This document shows, piece after piece, positions 40,327 through 48,937 of a DNA stretch of 64,000 bases. A model generated the notes under the pieces. It saw only the letters and a list, made by a program, of their open reading frames with translations, ran no database searches and was not told the DNA's origin. A program made the translations under genes and the position numbers. Location of the stretch: assembly GCA_964445815.1 (NCBI GenBank), contig CAYULW010000003.1, positions 310,001-374,000 on the forward strand, in the 5' to 3' direction. The DNA comes from CAYULW01 sp964445815 (lineage in GTDB: Bacteria > Bacteroidota > Bacteroidia > Flavobacteriales_E > Vicingaceae). The first letter of the stretch is position 1; every line of letters begins with the position of its first letter.

Positions 40327-40348
40327 GACTGACAACCCTATGTCAGTC
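40327..40348. promoter_or_regulatory. Inverted repeat upstream of the zinc-ribbon gene, candidate WYL-regulator operator
   Basis: GACTGACA, six bases, TGTCAGTC is an 8-bp perfect inverted repeat with two-turn spacing in the 62-base gap between the regulator and the zinc-ribbon gene (36 bases before its ATG). It looks like a dimer-binding operator; the link to the neighbouring regulator is inferred from position. Confidence 0.5.
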
Positions 40349-40353
40349 CATTT

Positions 40354-41043
40354 TTAAATTGTTTCATTTAAGGATTTAATGTAGTCATTCACATCCAGAT
40401 GATCCGTTTTTCGAAATGGTTCACCTAACGGTTTGAGAGAAACAATGCATTTTACCTTAAAATCGCGATAAGCCAGCCTTTTCCAGCACCATGCAATAAG
40501 ATGCCATTGGTTAGAATAGAAAGTCAATCCTATGGGTTCAACTTCTCGACTGCTTTGCTCTTCTTTATTATTAATATAGTGAATTTTAATAAGCCTTTTG
40601 TCGGTGATAGAGCCTTGAATCTGAGTTAAGTAATCTGAATTTGTTGATTCGTTTTTGGGAATGTATATTTTGATTTGAGAATGCAGGTATTCGGCTTTTT
40701 GTTGCTCATTGTTCTTTAGTACCGCTTTTATTTTCTCAACAGCATTTTTAATATGGCCTCTGGTTGTGTCATCAGAAAACTTTTCAGATAAAGTAGAGAT
40801 TAAAATTAAAGCATTGGCTTCTTCAGAGCTCAATGAAACGGGAGGGAGAAAAAACCCTTGTAAAATGGAATAGCCTTTTTGCTCGTCAAAGCGGATCGGG
40901 ACACCAATTTCACCTAAAGCCTTTAAATCTCTATACACTGTTCGTTCACTGATCTCGTATTTTTCCGCGATGTGAGCAACTGTCACATTTCGTTTTGATT
41001 GTAATGTGGTAAGAATTCCTAAGAGCCGATCAATTCTATTCAT
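40354..41043 (-). CDS. YafY-type HTH regulator with WYL domain
   Basis: The 229-residue product has an N-terminal HTH_11-type domain (residues 4-58, MNRIDRLLGILTTLQSKRN and YEISERTVYRDLKALGEIG) and a WYL domain (about 135-215) with EPIGLTFYSNQWHLIAWC, although the canonical WYL triplet reads QWHL here. WYL domains sense nucleic-acid or other ligands and control stress genes. It is followed by the zinc-ribbon and HEAT-repeat genes on the same strand. A short palindrome precedes its start. Its ligand is unknown. Confidence 0.9.
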   Translation of the reverse strand: MNRIDRLLGILTTLQSKRNVTVAHIAEKYEISERTVYRDLKALGEIGVPIRFDEQKGYSILQGFFLPPVSLSSEEANALILISTLSEKFSDDTTRGHIKNAVEKIKAVLKNNEQQKAEYLHSQIKIYIPKNESTNSDYLTQIQGSITDKRLIKIHYINNKEEQSSREVEPIGLTFYSNQWHLIAWCWKRLAYRDFKVKCIVSLKPLGEPFRKTDHLDVNDYIKSLNETI

Positions 41044-41050
41044 AAAGTCA

Positions 41051-41062
41051 CTGCAATTGCAG
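41051..41062. promoter_or_regulatory. CTGCAATTGCAG palindrome before the WYL regulator
   Basis: A 12-bp perfect palindrome eight bases upstream of the ATG of the WYL regulator could be an autoregulatory site. It shares no clear motif with the 22-bp repeat downstream, so the two may bind different proteins. Confidence 0.3.
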
Positions 41063-41112
41063 ATAATGATCAGTTAAGATAGCAATCTTTTTCATTTCAG
41101 AAGTGATTAGAG

Positions 41113-42114
41113 TCAGTGTATATGTTTCAATAGATCAATCAGTTGCTGCTTTTTTGTTTCAGGGATACCGGTTTTTGGTGCCGGAAATCGAAGACCTTTA
41201 AAGTAGGCAATGGTAGAACTTAAACCTTTTTCCAGTGAAGTGGTCTCCATCTTCAATTCTTTCAATAGTTTCTGATTGGAATAAGTATACATGTCCGTGT
41301 TCAACCACAGTGGAATATCGATCCATTGTTGAATTTGATGCTGAAGGAGAAAGTCAGCTGAAGCATTGTGTTTTTTAGGTCTTTTCTTGACATGCTGTTC
41401 AGTTGCGCTGACGAGTTGCTCAATGCTCATTTGCGGATTAGAAATGCAATTCAACACCTCGTTTCGGATGTTTAAGTCAATGCTTTGCGCTACTGCTTGT
41501 ACCAGGTCATTGACATAAGTCAAAGAAAAGCGTCTTGCGCCACCTTCAGGCAGTAAAAGCATTTCGGTTTTTTGCACCTGATACAGCCAATAATACAAGC
41601 GATCGGTAGGGTCATAAGGGCCGTAAATCAATGCCGGTCGAAAGATGCAATAGTTCCATCCGGACTGCATCAAAATGCCTTCGCATTGGGCTTTGCGCTG
41701 ACCGTAAGTCTGTGGACTTTCATCCCGTTCTTCATCAACTGAGCAGGATAGGGTAGGAGCAGTCTCATCCCGTTCAATGTCTTGACAAATTACATTGTCA
41801 TATACAGAGCAAGTACTAATAAACATGTACTGTTTCGGTCTGTTGATATTCTCTAAAACCGCTCTGAGTTGATGGGGGAAATAGCAGGAGACATCAATCA
41901 CCACATCCCATTCATGGACGGCTAAAGGCCTTATGTCTTCAGCCACGTTGCGATCACCCTTAATGTGGGAAGTTCCGGCGAACAGATCGGGATTTGTTTG
42001 CCCTCTGTTGAATAAGGTGACTTTAACATTCTTTTGAGCGATAAAATGCTCGGCAAGGTGTCGACCGACAAAACTACTGCCACCCAGAATCAGAATTTGC
42101 TTTTTTTCAGACAT
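41113..42114 (-). CDS. NAD-dependent epimerase/dehydratase family (SDR) protein
   Basis: The 333-residue product has the Rossmann motif GGSSFVGRHLAEH (about 10-22), the QRKAQCE segment, and an extended SDR fold as in nucleoside-sugar epimerases and the related mRNA-binding-type family. The catalytic-type YxxxK is shown as YGQRK near residue 135. The substrate is not known. The ATG at 42114 is preferred over a TTG at 42135 because it puts the Rossmann motif at the expected place. It is monocistronic. Confidence 0.83.
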   Translation of the reverse strand: MSEKKQILILGGSSFVGRHLAEHFIAQKNVKVTLFNRGQTNPDLFAGTSHIKGDRNVAEDIRPLAVHEWDVVIDVSCYFPHQLRAVLENINRPKQYMFISTCSVYDNVICQDIERDETAPTLSCSVDEERDESPQTYGQRKAQCEGILMQSGWNYCIFRPALIYGPYDPTDRLYYWLYQVQKTEMLLLPEGGARRFSLTYVNDLVQAVAQSIDLNIRNEVLNCISNPQMSIEQLVSATEQHVKKRPKKHNASADFLLQHQIQQWIDIPLWLNTDMYTYSNQKLLKELKMETTSLEKGLSSTIAYFKGLRFPAPKTGIPETKKQQLIDLLKHIH

Positions 42115-42217
42115 GTCTTTGTTATGGACACCCAAGGTAGTTAAATTGTGGCTTATCTATCTTAATCGATATGTCAAAGAAGCAAGCGCTGGGTTTCATT
42201 TTATCCATCCGCTTTAA

Positions 42218-42225
42218 TACCTTTG
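42218..42225 (+). promoter_or_regulatory. Promoter -7 element for pepD
   Basis: TACCTTTG is an exact TAnnTTTG match, 22 bases before the ATG. A TTTC lies at the -33 position (spacing 20). Confidence 0.6.
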
Positions 42226-42246
42226 AATCAAATCAAAAAGAAGAAT

Positions 42247-43707
42247 ATGTCTCAGGAAATTACTCAGCTAGAGCCCCAAGCACTATGGAAAAATTTTGTG
42301 GCCTTAAACGAAGTGCCACGTCCCTCAAAAGAAGAAGAGCGCGTCATACAATTTGCAAAAGCCTTTGGTGAGCAATTGGGTTTAGATACTCAGGTAGATG
42401 CCTCAGGTAATGTATTGATTAAAAAGCCGGCAAGTCCCGGAATGGAAGACCGTAAGAAAGTGATCATACAAAGTCACTTGGACATGGTACATCAAAAGAA
42501 TAACGATACAGTCTTTGATTTTAAAACGGAAGGCATCAAGATGTTTATCGATGGCGATTGGGTCAAAGCGGATGGAACGACACTGGGAGCTGACAATGGC
42601 ATTGGTGTGGCTAGTATTATGGCGCTGTTGGAGTCCAAGGATATCCCTCATCCGGCCATGGAAGCACTGTTTACCATCGATGAAGAAACCGGCATGACAG
42701 GCGCTTTCGGATTACAGCCGGGTTTTTTAAGCGGTGACATTTTATTGAATCTGGATACAGAAGATGATGACGAGTTGACCATTGGTTGTGCCGGGGGGAT
42801 CGATGTGACGGCAAAAAAGAGCTATACAGAAATCAATGCACCTTCAGATGCAGTAGCCTATGAGTTAAAAGTTTCCGGCTTATCCGGCGGACATTCGGGC
42901 ATGGACATTCACAAAGGCTTGGGCAATGCCAATAAATTGATGAATCGTTTGTTGTATCAATTGGAGAAAAATGTGGATTTGGGCATTGCAAGCGTCAAAG
43001 GCGGAGGCTTGAGAAATGCCATTCCAAGGGAGTCGGTAGCTGTGGTAATTTGTGCTTCCTCCCAAGTAGCTGCTTTTGAAGAATTGTGTGGGATGTTTAA
43101 AGGAAAGGTACAAACCGAATATCAGGAGACCGATCCTGACTTTAGCTTTAGCATGAAGAAGGTAGATCTTCCTTCAAAAATAGCTGATCCGGCATTTGCT
43201 AAAAAGGCTTTGGCATCTATTTATGCTGTGCCTAACGGCATTTACCGCATGAGTCCAAGTATAGAAGGTTTGGTACAGACTTCTAATAATTTGGCTCAGA
43301 TCATCTGGGCCGGAGGTGAATTTGAGGCCATGTGCTTGTGCAGAAGTGCAGTAGATACGGAGAAAGAAGATGAGGTAAGAGCCATACGTTCTGCTTTTGC
43401 GGCTATAGGTGCTCAGGTGGAGGCAGATGGAGATTACCCCGGTTGGACACCTCGTCCGCAATCGGATATTGTAGACATCATGAGTGGATTATACAGGGAA
43501 ATGTTTAAGGGTGAACCACATGTGATGGCTTGCCATGCCGGTTTGGAATGCGGCATTATCGGAGCACATTACCCAAAAATGGACATGGTGTCATTTGGCC
43601 CTAACATTCGCGGTGCGCATTCACCTGATGAAAAAGTACAGATCAGTTCCGTACAGAAGTACTGGGACTTTCTGCTGGAAACTTTAAAGCGAATTCCAAA
43701 GAAATAA
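42247..43707 (+). CDS. pepD: Aminoacyl-histidine dipeptidase (PepD, M20 family)
   Basis: PepD is a cytosolic metallopeptidase that splits dipeptides including Xaa-His. The 486-residue product has the ligand motifs QSHLDMVHQKN (near residue 78), GADNGIGVA, and DEETGMTGAFGL, plus the late MACHAGLECGIIGAHYP. The ATG at 42247 follows a good -7 element; the TTG at 42223 lies on top of that element. mqnB starts three bases after the stop, so the futalosine genes are co-transcribed with pepD. Length is normal for the family. Confidence 0.94.
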   Translation: MSQEITQLEPQALWKNFVALNEVPRPSKEEERVIQFAKAFGEQLGLDTQVDASGNVLIKKPASPGMEDRKKVIIQSHLDMVHQKNNDTVFDFKTEGIKMFIDGDWVKADGTTLGADNGIGVASIMALLESKDIPHPAMEALFTIDEETGMTGAFGLQPGFLSGDILLNLDTEDDDELTIGCAGGIDVTAKKSYTEINAPSDAVAYELKVSGLSGGHSGMDIHKGLGNANKLMNRLLYQLEKNVDLGIASVKGGGLRNAIPRESVAVVICASSQVAAFEELCGMFKGKVQTEYQETDPDFSFSMKKVDLPSKIADPAFAKKALASIYAVPNGIYRMSPSIEGLVQTSNNLAQIIWAGGEFEAMCLCRSAVDTEKEDEVRAIRSAFAAIGAQVEADGDYPGWTPRPQSDIVDIMSGLYREMFKGEPHVMACHAGLECGIIGAHYPKMDMVSFGPNIRGAHSPDEKVQISSVQKYWDFLLETLKRIPKK

Positions 43708-43709
43708 AG

Positions 43710-44348
43710 ATGCGAATTCTACTTTGTGCGGCCACCGCATTGGAATTGGAACCCATTCGGAAGGCTTTAAAAGTACTCCCGGATAGGCTTGAAATCGATT
43801 ATTTAGAGACGGGGGTGGGCATGGTAGCTACGGCGTTTACATTGGGCAAATGTTTTGCTCAGCAGCAATTTGATTTGGCAATTAATGTAGGCATTGCAGG
43901 GGCTTTTGATCGTACGCTACAGCTTGGTGAAACCGTAGAGGTCGAATCAGATCAGTTTTCTGAATTGGGAGCAGAAGAGGGGAGTCGCCTCTTAAACCTT
44001 AAACAAATGGGATTGGATTATCCTGAATTTTATAGCCAAAATGGAGAATTGAAAGCCAGACATCAGTTCACTCATGATCTAAAAAAAGTCAAAGGCATTA
44101 CGGTCAATACTGTTCATGGTCGCTCAACGAGTATAGAAAAGATTATTCAAGAATTGAATCCACAAGTAGAAAGCATGGAAGGGGCAGCCTTTTTTCATGC
44201 TTGTTTATCCCAGGGTTTAAATTGTATTCAGTTGAGAGGCCTGTCTAATTATGTGGAAAAAAGAGACCGCAGCCAATGGAACATTCCTCTGGCCTTGGAT
44301 AATTTAGCCCTGAATTTAAAAAAGCATTTAGCCAATTATGAAGCTTAG
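43710..44348 (+). CDS. mqnB: Futalosine hydrolase
   Basis: MqnB cleaves hypoxanthine from futalosine in the alternative menaquinone pathway. The 212-residue product has the nucleosidase-phosphorylase fold: MRILLCAATALELEPI at the start, GVGMVATAFTLGKCF, NVGIAGAFDRTLQLGE near residue 70, and VESMEGAAFFHAC, the purine-nucleoside binding signature. mqnD follows with an 11-base overlap. This pairing confirms the futalosine assignment over a general nucleosidase. Confidence 0.9.
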   Translation: MRILLCAATALELEPIRKALKVLPDRLEIDYLETGVGMVATAFTLGKCFAQQQFDLAINVGIAGAFDRTLQLGETVEVESDQFSELGAEEGSRLLNLKQMGLDYPEFYSQNGELKARHQFTHDLKKVKGITVNTVHGRSTSIEKIIQELNPQVESMEGAAFFHACLSQGLNCIQLRGLSNYVEKRDRSQWNIPLALDNLALNLKKHLANYEA

Positions 44349-45168
44349 TATAGCCTATTCTCCTTGCCCTAATGATACTTTTATTTTTGATGCTTTGGTG
44401 CATCAAAAGATCGATACAGAGGGCTTGAGTTTTGAACCCTATCTGGCAGATGTAGAAGAATTGAATCAAAAAGCATTTCAGGCCCAATTTGACATCACAA
44501 AGCTCAGCTATCATGCCATGGCTTTTTGTTTAGACAATTATCAGCTCTTGCAGAGTGGTTCGGCTTTGGGAAGTGGAGTAGGCCCTTTGTTAATTGCCAA
44601 AAAAGAATTGTCAGAAGAAGAGATTGATCAGGCAAGAGTCGCCATACCCGGAAAATATACCACAGCGAACTTCTTACTCAGTTTGGCTTATCCCAGATTG
44701 AAAGATAAAACGGAGCTTTTATTTTCAGACATAGAGCAGGCGGTTCTTGATGAACAATTTGATGCCGGCCTGATCATTCATGAAAATCGCTTTACCTATA
44801 AGGAGAAGGGTTTAATTGCTCTGATTGATTTGGGGCATTACTGGGAACAATTGTCTTCAAGCCTGATTCCATTGGGTGGAATAGTATGCCGGAGAAACTT
44901 TGATCCCGAATTGAAAAGAACCATAGATCGGGTGATCAAACGTTCCATCCAATTTGCTTTTACTCAGCCCGAGTCTTCTGCACATTACATCAAACAGCAT
45001 GCTCAGGAAATGGATGATAAGGTCACACAACAACACATTGATTTGTATGTTAATGAATATTCTATAGCTTTGGGAGAGCAGGGGAGAGCGGCAGTGAAGA
45101 CCTTATTTCATGCGGCCGAAGAGCGAGGCATCATAGAGCGGATAAATAAAGATATTTTTGTAGAATGA
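44338..45168 (+). CDS. mqnD: 1,4-dihydroxy-6-naphthoate synthase
   Basis: MqnD converts cyclic dehypoxanthine futalosine to 1,4-dihydroxy-6-naphthoate. The 276-residue product starts MKLSIAYSPCPNDTFIFDALVH and carries the family segments KLSYHAMAFCLDNYQLLQSGSALG and AVLDEQFDAGLIIHENRFTY. It overlaps mqnB by 11 bases and hldD by four (ATGA). Together with the UbiD-type gene at 12.3 kb, it indicates that this organism uses the futalosine pathway; mqnA, mqnC and mqnE are elsewhere. Confidence 0.93.
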   Translation: MKLSIAYSPCPNDTFIFDALVHQKIDTEGLSFEPYLADVEELNQKAFQAQFDITKLSYHAMAFCLDNYQLLQSGSALGSGVGPLLIAKKELSEEEIDQARVAIPGKYTTANFLLSLAYPRLKDKTELLFSDIEQAVLDEQFDAGLIIHENRFTYKEKGLIALIDLGHYWEQLSSSLIPLGGIVCRRNFDPELKRTIDRVIKRSIQFAFTQPESSAHYIKQHAQEMDDKVTQQHIDLYVNEYSIALGEQGRAAVKTLFHAAEERGIIERINKDIFVE

Positions 45169-46130
45169 TAGTAATTACAGGTGCAGCCGGATTCATAGGC
45201 AGCTATTTGGTGGGCTACTTTAACCGTGAGGGAGAAGATCAATTGATCTTGGTCGACGACTTTTCTCATGCCGAGAAAAACAAAAACCTTAAAGGAAAAT
45301 CTTTTCAAAAGCAGATTGAACGCAGCGAGTTTATCGATTGGTTTGAGCAACACCATCAAGAAGTGGATTTTGTGTTTCACATTGGAGCAAGAACAGATAC
45401 CACCGAATTTGACAAAGCCATCTTTGATGAGCTAAATGTCAATTACACCAAAGCCATTTGGAACATTTGTGCAGAACACATGATCGGTTTGGTCTATGCT
45501 TCTTCTGCTGCAACTTACGGCTTAGGAGAACAAGGTTATGTCGATGATCATGCTTTGGTTGAAAAACTGCAACCTTTAAACCCCTATGGCGATTCAAAGA
45601 ATGAATTTGACAAGTGGGCTTTGGCACAGACTAATCAGCCACCCTTTTGGTGTGGTTTGAAGTTTTTTAATGTCTATGGCCCTAACGAGTACCATAAAGG
45701 CAGAATGGCTTCAGTTATTTTTCATGCCTTCAATCAGATCAATGAGAGTGGGGGCATGAAATTATTCCAGTCGCATAATCCGGATTATAAAGATGGCGAG
45801 CAACAAAGAGATTTTGTCTATGTACATGATCTGGCCATGGTTTGTGATTGGATGGCTGAAAATCAACCGGAGAGTGGCTTATACAATTTAGGTTCAGGCA
45901 AAGCAAGAACCTTTTTGGATTTAGTGCATGCCACATTTAAGGCCATGGGGAAAGAAGCTAACATTTCATTTATTCCTACTCCCGAAGACATTCGAGATAA
46001 ATACCAGTACTTTACAGAAGCAGACATGTCAAAGCTTTACAAAGCCGGCTATCCTCATGCTTTTAGTACGCTTGAAGAGGGAGTAAGCGATTACGTTAGT
46101 AATTATTTGTCATCTCATCAGTACTTCTAA
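45165..46130 (+). CDS. hldD: ADP-L-glycero-D-manno-heptose 6-epimerase
   Basis: HldD (RfaD) epimerises ADP-heptose in the synthesis of lipopolysaccharide core. The 321-residue product has the NADP-binding motif GAAGFIG (residues 6-12), the serines of VYASSAATYG (113-114) and the catalytic pair Tyr141/Lys145 in YGDSKNEFD, plus KFFNVYGPNEYHKGRMASV typical of the family. It is translationally coupled to mqnD and to the following membrane protein, although they serve different pathways. Confidence 0.9.
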   Translation: MIVITGAAGFIGSYLVGYFNREGEDQLILVDDFSHAEKNKNLKGKSFQKQIERSEFIDWFEQHHQEVDFVFHIGARTDTTEFDKAIFDELNVNYTKAIWNICAEHMIGLVYASSAATYGLGEQGYVDDHALVEKLQPLNPYGDSKNEFDKWALAQTNQPPFWCGLKFFNVYGPNEYHKGRMASVIFHAFNQINESGGMKLFQSHNPDYKDGEQQRDFVYVHDLAMVCDWMAENQPESGLYNLGSGKARTFLDLVHATFKAMGKEANISFIPTPEDIRDKYQYFTEADMSKLYKAGYPHAFSTLEEGVSDYVSNYLSSHQYF

Positions 46131-47891
46131 ATGAAGGCGAACCGCTTTTTGAATGCATCGCTTCACTTGCCATGGTTGATTCTATTGACCATGGCTGTAT
46201 TCATGTATAAAGAGCGCTTGTTTGCAGACGCTTCGTATTACTTATTTCACACAGTCAATTCAGGCTGGTTCCATGTAGAGCATGGTCGTGTCGTTTTAGG
46301 ACTTTCTCAGGTTCTGCCTTTGGTAGGGTATTATTTGCATTTGCCTTTAAAATACCTGATGCTCTTATCATCAGTTGGGCACGAGTTGTTTTATTACAGC
46401 ATTTTTCTGCTTCTCCTTTATGGCCTGAAAGACCGTACATCCGCTTTAGCTGTCTTGCTCATTCACTTGATCGGTCAATTGTGGCTGTATTATAGTCCCA
46501 TGCTAGAAATCTGTTACGGAGCAGCTTTGGCAGTTTTGCTGTATGCCATTTTAAAATCCGGAAAGTACAAAGACGATAAGTGGCTGATTCTTTTGATTCT
46601 TGCTCAGTGGTTTGTCATGACCAGCCACCTTGAAAATTTCCTATTGCTTGCCGTTGTCTTGCTTTATGATTTCATAAAAAGAGGATTTCAGAAACGCATT
46701 CACCTGATTACAGGTGGTTTGGCTTTGTTGGGTTTCATTATAGAAATACTCACATTCAGTGAATATGAGCTGGGACATGTTCAATTAAAAGCAGGGGCAG
46801 AACAGGCAAGTGCAGCCAATTTGTTGCAGAAGGAATATGTTGCTCAGCTCTTGGAGCTATTTATGGATTATTATCCCGACCTATTGCTTCTGTTTCTGTT
46901 TGGTGTGGTATTCTTTTACATTAAAAGCGGCTACAGGGTTTTGGCCTTGATGGTCTTCTCAACACTCATGCTTTTGATTGTAGTCAACCAAGTGCAAATG
47001 GCCAATACTTTTGAACGCTATTATGAGTCCATGTATAGCCCCTTGGTGTTTATCGTGGTATTTCTTGTCTTGCAAGAATTTAAGCAGGTATATCCCAAAT
47101 GGATGCTCTTAATGACCGGATTTGTACTAGTAATTTCCCTTTTTAGAATAGGGTGGATATGGAAAGAGGGCGAAACACACCGTTTACGTTCTGCACAGTT
47201 GGAACGCATAGTTGACCATGCACAAACTTTGGGGCATAGCAAGTATTTGATCAATGGAAATAATATACATCATCATTATACAAGTATCACCTGGGCGAAT
47301 CCTATAGAAACACTTTTATATTCTGCAATAGATGGGAAGGAACAAGCATTGAGCATTGCAGAAAACAACGAATATTATTTTGAAAGGAACCATTTGAAGC
47401 TAAATGATTCAACATATATTTTCAGGCGATTTGAAGTCGTTTCACACGATTTTTTGAATCCACGTTACTTTACTTTGAAAAAGGAAGCCTATCACTATTT
47501 GAACAGTGCTAATTATGCTCAAGACCCGAATGAGCTAAAACAGAATGTAAGAATAGAACCTATCGCTCAAATATTAACTTTTAAAGCAGGTGACACAACC
47601 AGTATTTTAGTCCGCATCAACAATGAAAATCAGAGCGCATTACCATCTGAATTAAATGGAGGTGTGCAGTTGTCATACCATTGGTATAAAGAAGGTGAAG
47701 TGCTAGAATGGGATGGACTGAGAACGGCTATAGAAGTGGATGTTACAGACACTTATGCGCAGCATCAGAAAATAGCAATGCCTGAAGAAGCAGGTGAATA
47801 TGAATTGGTTTTTGATTTAGTGATAGAGGGCCGAATGTGGTTTGAATTGAAAGAAACTTATCCGGTCAGAGTGACTAAAATCGATACTTGA
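46131..47891 (+). CDS. Large polytopic membrane protein with C-terminal extracytoplasmic domain
   Basis: The 586-residue product has about nine to ten TM segments in residues 1-345 and a C-terminal soluble domain (about 420-586) that looks beta-rich, ending in a strand-like VFDLVIEGRMWFELKETYPVRV. Loop residues such as LFADASYYLF near residue 25 recall GT-C type glycosyltransferases, whose acidic residue lies in the first loop, but I do not recognise the family. The start follows the hldD stop directly, so a role in surface glycan synthesis is plausible. It overlaps the convergent GT2 gene by 17 bases. Confidence 0.7.
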   Translation: MKANRFLNASLHLPWLILLTMAVFMYKERLFADASYYLFHTVNSGWFHVEHGRVVLGLSQVLPLVGYYLHLPLKYLMLLSSVGHELFYYSIFLLLLYGLKDRTSALAVLLIHLIGQLWLYYSPMLEICYGAALAVLLYAILKSGKYKDDKWLILLILAQWFVMTSHLENFLLLAVVLLYDFIKRGFQKRIHLITGGLALLGFIIEILTFSEYELGHVQLKAGAEQASAANLLQKEYVAQLLELFMDYYPDLLLLFLFGVVFFYIKSGYRVLALMVFSTLMLLIVVNQVQMANTFERYYESMYSPLVFIVVFLVLQEFKQVYPKWMLLMTGFVLVISLFRIGWIWKEGETHRLRSAQLERIVDHAQTLGHSKYLINGNNIHHHYTSITWANPIETLLYSAIDGKEQALSIAENNEYYFERNHLKLNDSTYIFRRFEVVSHDFLNPRYFTLKKEAYHYLNSANYAQDPNELKQNVRIEPIAQILTFKAGDTTSILVRINNENQSALPSELNGGVQLSYHWYKEGEVLEWDGLRTAIEVDVTDTYAQHQKIAMPEEAGEYELVFDLVIEGRMWFELKETYPVRVTKIDT

Positions 47892-48579
47892 AAATGCAAT
47901 AGAGGGCTCTTAAACCATCTTTCCAATTGATTTTCTTGCCTTCATGATAAGACCTGACCTCATACTTGATACTTACTTCACCGTATTTTATGCTTTTGTT
48001 TTTAGACAGTTTTACGGTGACTTCAGGTTCAAAGCCAAAACGCTGCTCCTTTAGGTCAAGAGCTTTGATGTACTCACTTCTGATTAATTTATAACAGGTT
48101 TCCATATCAGTGAGTGGCCAGCCTGTTAATTGTCTGGAAATAGAGGTCAGCAACAGATTGGCAAATAACCCAAGCCCTTTTTTGCCTTGATGCCCATTCA
48201 AGAAACGCGAACCATACACCACGTCAAGGTTTTGTTCATTGGCCTTCTTCAGTAAAAGGTTGATGTCATTTGGATCCAATTCCAAATCCGCATCTTGAGG
48301 AATCAAAAAGTCACCCGAAGCCATCTTTATTCCATAATGCAAGGCAGATCCTTTACCCATGTTTTTGGCACGATGCTCAACCTGAAAATCAAGATCGGGG
48401 TGTTGTTCAAGAAAACGATCGATCATTTGTGAAGAATTATCAGAAGAAAAATCATTGACAATAATGACCTCCTTTTGAGTATTATTAATCAATTGTAAGT
48501 CTCTGATTTTTTCCAAGACTTGGAGAATCGTCTTCTCCTCGTTAAATACGGGAATAATGATGGAAAGCTTCTGAATCAA
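47875..48579 (-). CDS. Glycosyltransferase family 2, dolichyl-phosphate-mannose-synthase-like; TTG start
   Basis: The 234-residue product has the GT-A fold with LSIIIPVFNEEKTI at the very start, VNDFSSDN, the acidic metal motif QDADLE (about 99-104), and DMETCYK. It lacks C-terminal TM helices, so it is the soluble short type that usually transfers sugars to polyprenyl phosphate. Only a TTG codon gives a start: the catalytic domain begins at once and the next in-frame ATG is about 50 codons later. The gene begins four bases after the merR stop. Confidence 0.88.
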   Translation of the reverse strand: MIQKLSIIIPVFNEEKTILQVLEKIRDLQLINNTQKEVIIVNDFSSDNSSQMIDRFLEQHPDLDFQVEHRAKNMGKGSALHYGIKMASGDFLIPQDADLELDPNDINLLLKKANEQNLDVVYGSRFLNGHQGKKGLGLFANLLLTSISRQLTGWPLTDMETCYKLIRSEYIKALDLKEQRFGFEPEVTVKLSKNKSIKYGEVSIKYEVRSYHEGKKINWKDGLRALYCIFKYRF

Positions 48580-48583
48580 TGGA

Positions 48584-48907
48584 TTAAAGTTCTTCTTTCA
48601 ACTCTAATAAAAAGGATTTTACCTTTTTAAGTGACCTGATCATTTCTGCCTGAAGAATGATGTCATCTTTGTTCTCCTTTAGTTTTTTCTTGGCTCCCTC
48701 TAGCGTATATCCTCGTTCTTTGACCAGATCGAAAATCAAATGAAAGTTGTCGATGTCTTGTTTGGTAAACAAGCGATTCCCTTTCTTATTTTTTTTGGGT
48801 TTGATAATGTCAAACTCCTTTTCCCAAAAACGAATGAGCGAAGCATTGACATTGAACATTCTGCTTACTTCTCCAATGGAATAATATAATTTAGAAGACT
48901 CGGACAA
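48584..48907 (-). CDS. MerR family transcriptional regulator; TTG start
   Basis: The 107-residue product has the MerR HTH (YSIGEVSRMFNVNASLIRFWEKEF, about 9-32) with the wing (NKKGNRLFTKQDIDNFHLI) and a coiled helix (about 75-107). It has no C-terminal ligand domain. The start is a TTG, since no in-frame ATG exists before the HTH. It lies between the M23 peptidase and GT2 genes on the same strand, with gaps of 30 and four bases. Bacteroidota commonly have this short MerR gene beside an M23 peptidase, but its target is not known. Confidence 0.9.
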   Translation of the reverse strand: MSESSKLYYSIGEVSRMFNVNASLIRFWEKEFDIIKPKKNKKGNRLFTKQDIDNFHLIFDLVKERGYTLEGAKKKLKENKDDIILQAEMIRSLKKVKSFLLELKEEL

Positions 48908-48937
48908 ATGAAAAAATTTCGTCCTAAATTAAATATA

